A DNA stretch of 25,429 bases from JBMNOI01 sp050942995 (lineage in GTDB: Bacteria; Chloroflexota; Anaerolineae; UBA1429). Of the stretch, positions 1-7,724 are shown piece after piece (position 1 is the stretch's first letter; each line of letters starts with the position of its first letter). The notes under the pieces were generated by a model. The model worked only from the letters and a program-made list of their open reading frames with translations. It did no database searches and was not told where the DNA came from. The DNA is taken from assembly GCA_050942995.1 (NCBI GenBank), contig JBMNOI010000052.1:1-25429 (forward strand). The letters run 5' to 3'. Position numbers and translations under genes: made by a program.

Positions 1-10
1 TGTTTTAAAC

Positions 11-43
11 CGGGCCGGCCGGTTTGGGGGCCCCGCCGGCCCG
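11..43. repeat. GC-rich inverted repeat upstream of first gene
   Basis: Perfect 9-nt arms, CGGGCCGGC at 11-19 and GCCGGCCCG at 35-43, flank a 15-nt loop. On the minus strand the stem is followed by GTTTAAAACA, a weak terminator-like tail; on the plus strand it is followed by an A run, not Ts. It may be a terminator of a gene outside the window or leader structure for the gene starting at 67. The window edge prevents a decision. Confidence 0.4.
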
Positions 44-66
44 TAAAAAATGGAGATTGAACGACT

Positions 67-1041
67 ATGAAAGTCATTCTGCCTCTGGCGGGGCTGGGCA
101 CACGGATGCGGCCCCATACCTGGTCCAAGCCCAAGCCCCTGCTAAGCATCGCCGGCAAACCAGTGCTGGGCCACATTCTCGACAAGCTCGCTTCCCTGGG
201 CATCGAGGAGGTGGTCTTTATTATTGGCTGGTTGGGCGACCAGATCGAAGCGTATGTCGAGGCGCAGTACGATTTCAAGACGCGCTATGTGGTGCAGGAA
301 GAACTGAGGGGGCAGGCCCACGCTCTCTATCTGGCCCGCGAAAGCCTCTCTGGCCCCTGCCTGATCATCTTTGTGGATACGCTTTTTGAAGCCGACCTGA
401 CCGATCTGGAATCAAGCGATGCCGATGTGGTGGCTTTTGTGCAAGAGGTGGAGGATCCTCGACGGTTCGGTGTGGCTGTGCAGGAGGGGGGCCGCGTGGT
501 TCGCCTCATCGAAAAGCCCGATACCCTGGAGCATCGTGACGCGGTGGTGGGCATCTACTACATCCGCGAGGGGGCCGAACTGGTGCGGGCTATCGAATAT
601 CTGCTGGAAAACAACATACAGACCAGGGGCGAGTTCTATCTGACCGACGCCATTCAGGTGATGATCGACCGGGGCGCCCACGTTATCGCCCGACAGGTGG
701 ACGTGTGGGAGGATTGTGGCCAGCCCGATGCGGTGCTCAAAACCCACCGTTACCTGTTGGATACCGGCCATACGAACGAGATCGCTGTGCAGAACGGCGT
801 GGTGATTCCGCCGGTGCATATCGCACCCAGCGCCCGAATCGAGAGCGCAGTAGTGGGGCCGTATGTTTCGGTCGGCGAAAACGTCGTCATTCGCGACGCC
901 ATCGTGCGCGACAGCATCATCGAGGCGGGGTGTACTGTCGAGGGGGTGGTGCTGGAGGGCTCGCTGTTGGGGCGCAACGCCAGAATTACGTCATCGCCCA
1001 AGGGGTTGAATGTGGGTGACGACGACGAGATCGCATTATAG
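67..1041 (+). CDS. Sugar-nucleotide pyrophosphorylase with left-handed beta-helix tail
   Basis: Nucleotidyltransferase of the RfbA/GlmU type, expected to make an NDP-sugar from NTP and a sugar 1-phosphate in the cytosol. The N-terminus carries the nucleotide-binding signature LAGLGTRMRPHT followed by SKPKPLL (residues about 7-26), and VEKP-like IEKPD lies near residue 148. After about residue 250 the sequence becomes hexapeptide-like (IAPSARIES, VVGPYVSVGENVVI), typical of a left-handed beta-helix. Length (324 aa) fits a pyrophosphorylase with a short helix domain. GGAG at 52-55 precedes the ATG by 11 nt. The substrate sugar and nucleotide cannot be read from sequence alone; glucose-1-phosphate thymidylyltransferase-like is the usual automatic label. 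It appears to stand alone, with alanine dehydrogenase 130 nt downstream and no sugar-pathway neighbour on this strand. Confidence 0.88.
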   Translation: MKVILPLAGLGTRMRPHTWSKPKPLLSIAGKPVLGHILDKLASLGIEEVVFIIGWLGDQIEAYVEAQYDFKTRYVVQEELRGQAHALYLARESLSGPCLIIFVDTLFEADLTDLESSDADVVAFVQEVEDPRRFGVAVQEGGRVVRLIEKPDTLEHRDAVVGIYYIREGAELVRAIEYLLENNIQTRGEFYLTDAIQVMIDRGAHVIARQVDVWEDCGQPDAVLKTHRYLLDTGHTNEIAVQNGVVIPPVHIAPSARIESAVVGPYVSVGENVVIRDAIVRDSIIEAGCTVEGVVLEGSLLGRNARITSSPKGLNVGDDDEIAL

Positions 1042-1171
1042 CGCGAATCGATTCCGGTCTCGAAATGAGATGACGGCCATCGACCCGCCATGATATATCG
1101 TGACAAGTTGTGACCTGTAGAGGCGCACAAGCTCGTCGCGCCCTCAGAGAACCAAATGCCGAGGATTGAAC

Positions 1172-2308
1172 ATGATCATTGGAGTACCCAAAGAAATCAA
1201 GGATAACGAGTATCGCGTAGCGCTGACGCCGGGGGTGGCCGAATCATTGACCCATGCCGGGCACCGTGTACTGGTCGAGACCGGTGCGGGCGAGAACAGC
1301 GGCTTTTTCGATGACGACTATGTGCAAAGCGGTTGCGAGATATTGCCCTCGGCGACAGAGGTATATGGCACGGCCGAGATGGTGGTCAAGGTCAAAGAGC
1401 CGTTGCCCGAAGAATACGACCTGCTGCGACCGGGGTTGATGCTCTTCACGTATCTGCATCTGGCGGCGGAGGAGGATCTCACCCACGTGTTGTTGGAGAA
1501 GCAGGTGACCGGCATCGCCTACGAGACGGTGCAGCGTGCCGATGGCTCGTTGCCTCTGCTCACTCCCATGAGCGAGATCGCCGGCAAGATGGCGGTACAG
1601 ATCGGCGCCCATCACCTGGAAAAGACCCAGGGAGGGCGGGGCATCTTGCTGGGCGGGGTGCCCGGCGTATTGCCCAGTAACGTCGTCATCATCGGAGGCG
1701 GTGTGGTGGGCACCAATGCGGCACAGGTGGCGCTGGGGTTGGGCGCCCGTGTCACCATTATCGATATCAACCTGGACCGGCTGCGCTATCTGAATCAGGT
1801 GATGCAGGGACGGCTGAACGTTGTCGCCTCGAACCGGCGCAATATCGCCGATGCGGTACGACGCGCCGAACTGCTCATCGGTGCGGTGCTGGTGCCGGGC
1901 GCCAAGGCCCCGGTGCTGGTGCCCGAAGAACTGGTGACCTCGATGGCGCCGGGGTCGGTGGTCATCGATGTGGCCGTGGATCAGGGCGGATGTATCGAGA
2001 CCAGCCACCCCACATCACACAGCGCACCCACATACGAGGTCGGGGGCGTCATCCATTATGCGGTGCCCAACATGCCGGGCGTCGTGCCGCGGACGGCTAC
2101 CTATGCGCTATCGAACGCCACTCTGCCCTATATTCAGGAGCTGGCCGGGTATGGATTGGAAGAGGCCGTGCGTCGTGATGCGGCGCTGGCCCGGGGTGTG
2201 AACACCTATGCCGGCCACATTGTCCACAAGGCGGTGGCCGAGGCATTCGATATAGATTGTGCTTCCCTGGACAGGCTGCTCAACGGCCGGGCTCCCGCCG
2301 GGCAATAA
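1172..2308 (+). CDS. ald: Alanine dehydrogenase
   Basis: NAD-dependent L-alanine dehydrogenase, interconverting alanine and pyruvate plus ammonia in the cytosol. The N-terminus MIIGVPKEIKDNEYRVALTP is the family signature. The catalytic Lys is in VKVKEP, the catalytic His in YLHLAAEE, the Rossmann nucleotide loop is GGGVVGTNAAQ, and the C-terminal HYAVPNMPGVVPRTAT block is present. Length of 378 aa is normal. A TTG two codons upstream (1166) would also be in frame, but the ATG at 1172 gives the canonical start and has GAGG at 1161-1164 with a 7-nt spacer, so I chose it. In fermentative anaerobes the enzyme can run toward alanine as a reductant and nitrogen sink; direction here is not known. 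Confidence 0.96.
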   Translation: MIIGVPKEIKDNEYRVALTPGVAESLTHAGHRVLVETGAGENSGFFDDDYVQSGCEILPSATEVYGTAEMVVKVKEPLPEEYDLLRPGLMLFTYLHLAAEEDLTHVLLEKQVTGIAYETVQRADGSLPLLTPMSEIAGKMAVQIGAHHLEKTQGGRGILLGGVPGVLPSNVVIIGGGVVGTNAAQVALGLGARVTIIDINLDRLRYLNQVMQGRLNVVASNRRNIADAVRRAELLIGAVLVPGAKAPVLVPEELVTSMAPGSVVIDVAVDQGGCIETSHPTSHSAPTYEVGGVIHYAVPNMPGVVPRTATYALSNATLPYIQELAGYGLEEAVRRDAALARGVNTYAGHIVHKAVAEAFDIDCASLDRLLNGRAPAGQ

Positions 2309-2340
2309 CGCAGGCGTGGGGCCTTGTGGAGAATATTAAT

Positions 2341-2967
2341 ATGCGTATGCGATCGAGAAAACGCCTGGCTCTGATCGCGGGATTTATCGCTCTGTGGGTG
2401 GCTTTGTCGGCCTGTTCGTGTGGGACGGTCGTCGATGGATTGCAGTCGCGACTGCAATCCACCGCCACGCCCTCGCCCACCATCGCCATCGTCACCCGCA
2501 CACCGGTGCCGGTACCCACCATCGATCGGGAGATCTTGCCCGAGATTCCCGATCAGCCCGGCGGGCAGTTCATCCTGGATTTGACGGAGGACGAGCTGGC
2601 CGAGCGGCTGAGCGGGCAGACGTTCAGCAATCAGCAGGTTAAAGTGCGCGACGTGAGCGTGCGGCTCACGCCCGAGCAGATCGTTGTCACTCTCGAGGCC
2701 ACACAAACCGATCTGGGCGTGGCGCTGGACGTCACCTTACGAGGCCGGCCGGTGGTGGTCGACCAAACCGTCTACCTTCAGGTGGATTCGGTGGATCTGG
2801 ACGGCCCGTTGCCGGGCTTTGCCCGGTCCATCGCCCGCGCTGCGATAGAGAACCTGATCGCCGGCTACGCGACGCCCCAGGGCATCCCCATTCCGGTGCA
2901 AGAGGTCGACGTGCACGAGGTCGAGCTGATGGATGGGGCCATTCGCATCATCGGGCAGCGGCGCTAA
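2341..2967 (+). CDS. Predicted lipoprotein of unknown function
   Basis: A 208-aa predicted secreted lipoprotein. The N-terminus MRMRSRKR is followed by a hydrophobic stretch and a lipobox LSAC, placing the lipidated Cys at residue 25. A Ser/Thr/Pro-rich linker (about residues 38-60) leads into a globular domain of about 145 residues with alternating beta-type segments (for example VRDVSVRLTPEQIVVTLEA and VVVDQTVYLQVDSVDLDG), suggesting a lipid-binding or adhesin-like beta fold. I do not recognise the family. The ATG at 2341 has GGAG at 2328-2331 with a 9-nt spacer; the longer open frame to 2257 overlaps ald and is not used. It sits 32 nt behind ald and may be co-transcribed with it. A strong terminator follows. 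Confidence 0.8.
   Translation: MRMRSRKRLALIAGFIALWVALSACSCGTVVDGLQSRLQSTATPSPTIAIVTRTPVPVPTIDREILPEIPDQPGGQFILDLTEDELAERLSGQTFSNQQVKVRDVSVRLTPEQIVVTLEATQTDLGVALDVTLRGRPVVVDQTVYLQVDSVDLDGPLPGFARSIARAAIENLIAGYATPQGIPIPVQEVDVHEVELMDGAIRIIGQRR
2436..2461. repeat. 26-bp perfect palindrome inside lipoprotein gene
   Basis: The 13-nt half TGGATTGCAGTCG (2436-2448) is followed immediately by its exact reverse complement (2449-2461), with no spacer. It lies in the coding sequence just after the lipobox and encodes part of GLQSRLQS. Confidence 0.85.
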
Positions 2968-2993
2968 AGGCGTCGTCCTTTGATCGAAATCGA

Positions 2994-3033
2994 CGCGGGG
3001 GCACATCCACATACGGATGTGCCCCCGCGTTTT
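2994..3033 (+). terminator. Rho-independent terminator after ald/lipoprotein unit
   Basis: Perfect 15-bp stem (2994-3008 with 3015-3029), 6-nt loop ACATAC, then TTTT at 3030-3033. It lies between the convergent lipoprotein and murE genes, so it may also stop minus-strand transcripts, although the minus side has only a TTT further out. Confidence 0.9.
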
Positions 3034-3045
3034 CGCGTTCTGGCT

Positions 3046-4578
3046 TTAGTAGACCAGATCATCCCCCTGTTGATAGCCCAGGTCGCGCAGAATGCCGGCG
3101 GCCACGGCATAGTCGCTCCAGGGGTATTCCCCGCGCTCGTAGGCGATGGTGCGTTCGTGCCCCTTGCCGGCCAGGATGACGACATCGCCCGGACCGGCCA
3201 TTTTGAGCGCGGCGGCGATGGCCTCGCTGCGATCGGGGATGCGCCAGAGCTCTCCCTCTGTGGCGCGCCCGGTCCGTCGATAGCCCGCCTCGATTTCGTC
3301 CATAATATCGCTCAGCGGCTCGGTGCGCGGATCGTCGGTGGTGACGATCACCCGATCGGCCAGGCGTCCGGCGGCCTCACCCATCAGGCCACGCTTTCCC
3401 CGATCTCGCAGGCCGGGGCAGCCAAAGACGACGATGACCCGGCCTCTGGCCAGTTCGCGGCCGGCGCGCAGAACAGAGGCCAGCGCATTGGGGGTATGGG
3501 CGAAATCCACCAGCACCGTAAAGGGCTGATCGCGATCGACGCGATCCATGCGACCCAGCACGACCTCCATGGTCTCCACGCCCCGGCGCGCCGTCTCGGG
3601 ATCGACGCCCATCGCATGGGCGACGGCCAGAGCGGCGAGGATGTTGTACACATTGTGCCGCCCCATCAACTTTGACACGATGGGCAAGGGGCCCTCGGGC
3701 AGCCGCGCCGTGAACGACAGCCCATTTTGTGAGACGCGGATATCCTGCGCCGTAAACATGGCCGGGGCGCGCAGCCCGTAGATGATGCGCTCGTCGGCCG
3801 GGATGGGGCTCAGATACTCGTATGACGCCTCGTCATCGCTGTTGAGGACGGCGATTTTGGGCGTCTCTCCCTTGCGCGCGGCGTACTCGAGGGAGCGAAA
3901 GAGCATGGCTTTGGCCTCTCGATAGGCCTCAAAGCTGCCGTGATAGTCCAGATGCTCGTGGGTTAGGTTGGTGATAACGGCCACATCGAACTCGCAGGCC
4001 GATACCCGGTGCTGGGCCAGGCCGTGAGAGGTGGCCTCGATCACGGCATATTCCATACCGGCGCGCACCATCTCGGCCAGATAGTGCTGCACCTCGGGCG
4101 CATCGGGCGTGCTGGTGTGCAGTCCGGTAGGCCGTTGTCGTCGATCGATAGTGGTCGCTACCGTGTCGATCGAGCCCACCCGGTGGCCGGCGGCCTGCAG
4201 GATGCTCGAAATCAGCCGCACGGTGGTGGTTTTGCCGTCGGTGCCGGTTACGCCGATGACGCGCAGGTGTCGGGCGGGGTAATCGTTGAGCGCCGCATGG
4301 AGGTGGGCCAGCGCCTCGCGGGCGTCGGGCACCACGGCCACGGGCACGCCTTCCAGCTCGGGCAGCATGCGCTCGACCACACAGGCCACGGCGCCGGCGC
4401 GGAGGGCATCGGGCACGTAGCGATGGCCGTCCACGGACACGCCCGGCACGGCCACGAACAGATCTCCCGGCGCCACACGCCGCGAATCACACACGATCTG
4501 GCCCACCTGAAGGGGGCGCCAGTGGTGCAATTCGGCATGGGGCAGAGCCTGAACGATGATGCGGTCGACAAGCGGCAT
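3046..4578 (-). CDS. murE: UDP-N-acetylmuramyl-tripeptide synthetase (MurE)
   Basis: ATP-dependent cytosolic ligase adding the third residue, a diamino acid, to UDP-MurNAc-L-Ala-D-Glu in peptidoglycan synthesis. Seen: N-terminal Mur domain with CDSRRVAPGDLFVAVPG, ATP-binding loop GTDGKTT (residues about 112-118), central YAVIEATSHGL and ITNLTHEHLDYHG, and the C-terminal AGKGHE block. The diamino-acid recognition motif reads DDPR (about 415-418) rather than the DNPR usual for meso-diaminopimelate enzymes. The start at 4578 (MPLVDRII) is chosen because GGGAGGG lies 8 nt upstream; the open frame runs 30 codons further but through the promoter. Length of 510 aa is typical. The gene is not in a mur/fts cluster here. 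Confidence 0.95.
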   Translation of the reverse strand: MPLVDRIIVQALPHAELHHWRPLQVGQIVCDSRRVAPGDLFVAVPGVSVDGHRYVPDALRAGAVACVVERMLPELEGVPVAVVPDAREALAHLHAALNDYPARHLRVIGVTGTDGKTTTVRLISSILQAAGHRVGSIDTVATTIDRRQRPTGLHTSTPDAPEVQHYLAEMVRAGMEYAVIEATSHGLAQHRVSACEFDVAVITNLTHEHLDYHGSFEAYREAKAMLFRSLEYAARKGETPKIAVLNSDDEASYEYLSPIPADERIIYGLRAPAMFTAQDIRVSQNGLSFTARLPEGPLPIVSKLMGRHNVYNILAALAVAHAMGVDPETARRGVETMEVVLGRMDRVDRDQPFTVLVDFAHTPNALASVLRAGRELARGRVIVVFGCPGLRDRGKRGLMGEAAGRLADRVIVTTDDPRTEPLSDIMDEIEAGYRRTGRATEGELWRIPDRSEAIAAALKMAGPGDVVILAGKGHERTIAYERGEYPWSDYAVAAGILRDLGYQQGDDLVY

Positions 4579-4618
4579 GGATGATGCCCTCCCGGATTCG
4601 ATTTTGCGCGTACATGCT

Positions 4619-4646
4619 ATTGTACCCGCCCCTGTTGACGCGTCAA
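4619..4646 (-). promoter_or_regulatory. Sigma70-like promoter of murE with palindromic -35 region
   Basis: On the minus strand TTGACG (4646-4641), a 16-nt spacer, then TACAAT (4624-4619). The -35 is half of a perfect 12-bp palindrome TTGACGCGTCAA at 4635-4646, which could be an operator or chance. It lies 41 nt upstream of the chosen murE start. Confidence 0.65.
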
Positions 4647-4670
4647 AATGAGCGGACATAAAGAACAACG

Positions 4671-5210
4671 TCAGGGGCGTTCGCCGATCCTGGCCTCGTT
4701 TATCCGGCGCAGAATAGTCTCTACCGTCTCCTCTACCGTCAACTCGCCGTTATCCAGCCACAGGCCCAGGCGGGGGGTCTCTGCCATAAAGGAGCGATAC
4801 AGCCCGGCGACGTCAAAGCCGCCGTAACCTTTTTTGTCGCGCTGTGCCTCACGCCGCTCGACAACCTCGATGCCGGGGTACAGCACGATGACGTAGAGGG
4901 GATATCCTTCCAGCATCGCGATGAAATCCTGCAGCGCCCGCCCCAGATAGTTGTCCTGTACGACGACGGTAAAGCCGTTCTCGTAATACTTGCCCGCCGC
5001 CATGGCGGCCAGTTCGTAGCGCATATAGAGCTGGCGCAACGCTTCATCGGTCGGGTGATCCGTCATCTCTTCTCGACCGGAGATGATCATGCGTCGGAAT
5101 ATGTCGCCGCGTAGATGGGTCGCTTTGGGAATGCGATGCGCCAGCGCCTCTGCGACGGTGGATTTACCGGCTGCCATGATACCGGTGATGACGATGATGG
5201 CCTGTTCCAT
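4671..5210 (-). CDS. P-loop NTPase / small-molecule kinase-like protein
   Basis: A 179-aa single-domain P-loop protein, related in appearance to chloramphenicol phosphotransferase-like and shikimate/gluconate kinase-like AAA_33 proteins. The Walker A loop is GIMAAGKST at residues 10-18, followed by a helix; a likely lid Arg/Lys region is ERREAQRDKKGYGG near residues 120-135, and VVVQDNYLGRAL resembles the Walker B/substrate region. It probably transfers phosphate from ATP to a small hydroxylated substrate, which I cannot name. ATG at 5210 is used; an in-frame GTG at 5216 is a possible alternative. It lies 92 nt upstream of murE, which has its own promoter, and behind the terminator of the redox operon. 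Confidence 0.75.
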   Translation of the reverse strand: MEQAIIVITGIMAAGKSTVAEALAHRIPKATHLRGDIFRRMIISGREEMTDHPTDEALRQLYMRYELAAMAAGKYYENGFTVVVQDNYLGRALQDFIAMLEGYPLYVIVLYPGIEVVERREAQRDKKGYGGFDVAGLYRSFMAETPRLGLWLDNGELTVEETVETILRRINEARIGERP

Positions 5211-5277
5211 GTTCACTTTCTCAGATCAGAGGCTATGATGCGATCCGACCGGGGAAATGGGTCGATTCACATCATGC

Positions 5278-5309
5278 AAACGGGCCGACTCTGTCGCAGA
5301 GCCGGCCCG
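5278..5309 (-). terminator. Terminator of the redox operon
   Basis: On the minus strand CGGGCCGGCTCTG, a 3-nt loop, then CAGAGTCGGCCCG (one mismatch in the stem), followed by TTT (5280-5278). It starts 24 nt after the polyferredoxin stop codon. Confidence 0.75.
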
Positions 5310-5332
5310 TGTACGCCTTTCATCGGGCGGAT

Positions 5333-6238
5333 TCAGCCCTCTTCTTTTAACTCTTCCAGCAGGCGGTATTTGACCAGCTTGCGACGCCGCTGCTGGCTCT
5401 TGATGTCGTACTCGCGGACGACCTCGCGGAAAGAGACCAGCTTTTCCAGGGCGCGGGCCCATGCGCCCGACTCGACGGGCTCGTGTACAAATCCGGTGCG
5501 GGTGATGCGCACCGCACCCGGTGCGGGGCACACCTTTTCGCAGGCGCCGCAATAGAGGCAGAACCGCTCGTCCAGATGGACGCGGGCGCCGTCGTAGGTG
5601 ATGGCGTTGGTCGGGCACACATCGGCGCAGGCCTGGCAGCCCGCCGGACAGAGGGTGACATCCAGCGCCGTGCGCCCTTTGTAGGGCTTGGTCACCGTGA
5701 ACGCGCCGGCCAGCCCCTCTTCCATGCAGCGGGTACAGTTGATGCAGGTGGCCTCGTCTACCGCTACCTCGTTGACGGCCGTCACCGTGCCCTCCGCGTC
5801 GCGCTCGACGTCGGCCTGAATGGCTCCCACCGGACAGTTGTCGACATACGAGATGTCGGTGCTCGCCCGACAGGCCTCCTGGTCCACAACCATGGTGCGC
5901 ATCAGCAGCGGAAACGCCTCGGCTTCGATCACGGGAACCTCGGCCTTGTCGTTGATGGTGATGGCCAGGGCGTGGGTGGGGCACAACGCCACACACTCGC
6001 CGCAGAAATTGCACCGCTCCGGGTCGATATCCACACGGGGAGCGACCGCCAGCCGTCCGCCGTCCAGTTCAGCCTCGGAGAGGGTGATGGCCTCGCGAGG
6101 GCACACCGTCCGGCAGATCTCGCAGCCGCAGCAGCTTTCGTGATCGGCCGTCAGCTCGTAGCGCCGCGTGATCATGGGGCGCAACAGCGTCAAAGTACGG
6201 GCCGTTTCGCGTTTGATCGTTTTGCCTCGTGTCGCCAT
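5333..6238 (-). CDS. Polyferredoxin associated with [NiFe] hydrogenase
   Basis: A 301-aa cytosolic iron-sulfur electron carrier, last gene of the redox operon. Cysteine sets seen: C36/37-C39-C42-C46; C76-C79-C82-C86; C197-C201-C204-C208; C227-C230-C233-C237, each followed by Pro, enough for four [4Fe-4S] clusters. Two further ferredoxin-like repeats are degenerate: around C123/C135 (only two Cys, NCPVGAI retained) and C165-C168-C171 (fourth Cys missing). The C-terminal 50 residues are basic and Cys-free. It starts 4 nt after the hydrogenase large subunit ends, so is co-translated with it. The role is probably to link the hydrogenase/Hdr core to soluble ferredoxin or another partner, comparable in place to MvhB polyferredoxin of methanogens; this is inference. 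Confidence 0.85.
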   Translation of the reverse strand: MATRGKTIKRETARTLTLLRPMITRRYELTADHESCCGCEICRTVCPREAITLSEAELDGGRLAVAPRVDIDPERCNFCGECVALCPTHALAITINDKAEVPVIEAEAFPLLMRTMVVDQEACRASTDISYVDNCPVGAIQADVERDAEGTVTAVNEVAVDEATCINCTRCMEEGLAGAFTVTKPYKGRTALDVTLCPAGCQACADVCPTNAITYDGARVHLDERFCLYCGACEKVCPAPGAVRITRTGFVHEPVESGAWARALEKLVSFREVVREYDIKSQQRRRKLVKYRLLEELKEEG

Positions 6239-6242
6239 ATCT

Positions 6243-7724
6243 CTACCCTCTATCGTCCGGCTCGTCGCGGCGCAGCGACAGAATCACCTCGCCGTGCGGG
6301 TTCACCACATCGACCTGCAGATCCATCTCGCCGGGCAGGGCGTGAGTGGCGCAGCCCAGGCAGGGATCGTAGGCGCGGAAGGCCATCTCGATCCGATCCA
6401 GCAGCCCCTGGGTGACCACCTTGCCCCCACCGATAAGCGCCTGGGCCGCCTTTTTGATGGACATGCAGATGGCGGCATGGTTGTTGGTAGTGCCCACGAT
6501 GAGGTTCACCTTACGCAGGATGCCTTTCTCGTCGGCCACATAGTGATGCGTCAGTGTGCCCCGGGGGGCTTCGACGGTACCCACCCCCTCGCCGGGCGTT
6601 TCGGTGGGGATGGCGCGGATATCCGGATCGGTGATACCCGGGTCGCGGGCCAGCTCTAGCATGCGCTCACCGGCGTAGAGCATCTCGATCAGTCGCGCCC
6701 AGTGGGTCGCCAGGGTGGCATGCACCGGTTTGCCGCCCATATAGTCGTAAAACTCTTCGTAGGCTTCTTGCGCCAGAGGCGTGGCCATACCCTCGGCGGC
6801 ATTGAGCCGGCCCAGAGGGGTGGCGCGATACACGCCGCTCTCAGGGCCATCCTCCAGCCCCTTCCAACCGTAACGCTTGAGGTACGGGAACTTGAGATAG
6901 GTCCAGGGCTCGACGTGTTCGGCGATATGCTCGGTGTAATCCACCGGATGATAGCGGACCACCTCGGCGCCGTCCACATCCACCACGCGCACATGGCCGT
7001 CGTAAAAGTTCACCCGGTTGTCCTCATCCACCAGGCCCATGCTGTGCGTGCGGTGCAGATAGGCGCCGCTAAAGATCATATCGCGGAATTCGTTGCTGCC
7101 CAGCACGGCGCGGCGCCACAGATCCAGAGAAAAGCGCCCGAACTCGACAAAGTGCTCGCCGATCTCGATGAGGCGGGCCTGCATCTCCGGGGTGACCGCC
7201 TTGGCCACGCCACCGGGGAGCGCCAGCACCGGATGCACAAAGCGGCCGCCCAGCAGCGAAACCACCTCGTGAGATTCCTGCAGGTGCCGGATGACCCGCC
7301 GGCCCATCTCGGCGCCCACCTTGCCCACGACGCCCAGAATGTTGCGCTGGGCCGGATCGGCATCGGGGCCCACGATGAAATCGGGGCCGGCCAGCACATA
7401 AAAGTGGGTGGCATGGTCGCCGACGAAAAAGGCGCTGTGCGCCAGTTCGCGGATCATGCGCGCCGCCGGGGGCAACTCTACCTTGTAGACGGCATCGCCG
7501 GCCTTGGCCGCGGCCATGTGGTGGGCCGTGGGGCACACGCCGCAGATGCGCTGGGTGATGCGCGGCATCTCTTCGACCGGCCGCCCCTCGCAAAAGGCCT
7601 CAAAGCCGCGAAACTCGGGCACCTGAAAATAGGCGTTGGCTACGTCACCCTGGTCATCGACGAAAATGGTGATCTTGCCGTGGCCTTCCAGCCGTGTGAT
7701 GGGGTCGATATTGATTCGCTTCAT
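6243..7724 (-). CDS. mvhA: [NiFe] hydrogenase large subunit, group 3 MvhA-like
   Basis: Catalytic subunit that splits or forms H2 at a Ni-Fe(CN)2CO centre. The four Ni ligands are present: RICGVC (Cys61, Cys64) near the N-terminus and DPCLGCATH (Cys455, Cys458) near the C-terminus. The N-terminal INIDPITRLEGHGK signature is intact. After His461 a 32-residue tail remains; whether a maturation protease removes it cannot be seen. Length of 493 aa and sequence style fit the F420-non-reducing (Mvh, group 3c) class. Its ATG overlaps the stop of the small subunit gene (ATGA), showing translational coupling. No hydrogenase maturation (hyp) genes are in the window. Confidence 0.95.
   Translation of the reverse strand: MKRINIDPITRLEGHGKITIFVDDQGDVANAYFQVPEFRGFEAFCEGRPVEEMPRITQRICGVCPTAHHMAAAKAGDAVYKVELPPAARMIRELAHSAFFVGDHATHFYVLAGPDFIVGPDADPAQRNILGVVGKVGAEMGRRVIRHLQESHEVVSLLGGRFVHPVLALPGGVAKAVTPEMQARLIEIGEHFVEFGRFSLDLWRRAVLGSNEFRDMIFSGAYLHRTHSMGLVDEDNRVNFYDGHVRVVDVDGAEVVRYHPVDYTEHIAEHVEPWTYLKFPYLKRYGWKGLEDGPESGVYRATPLGRLNAAEGMATPLAQEAYEEFYDYMGGKPVHATLATHWARLIEMLYAGERMLELARDPGITDPDIRAIPTETPGEGVGTVEAPRGTLTHHYVADEKGILRKVNLIVGTTNNHAAICMSIKKAAQALIGGGKVVTQGLLDRIEMAFRAYDPCLGCATHALPGEMDLQVDVVNPHGEVILSLRRDEPDDRG

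Noticed and set aside
1042..1171. Promoter or riboswitch before ald
   Set aside because: I looked for -35/-10 pairs and conserved stems and found only weak, badly spaced matches such as TATATC near 1093.
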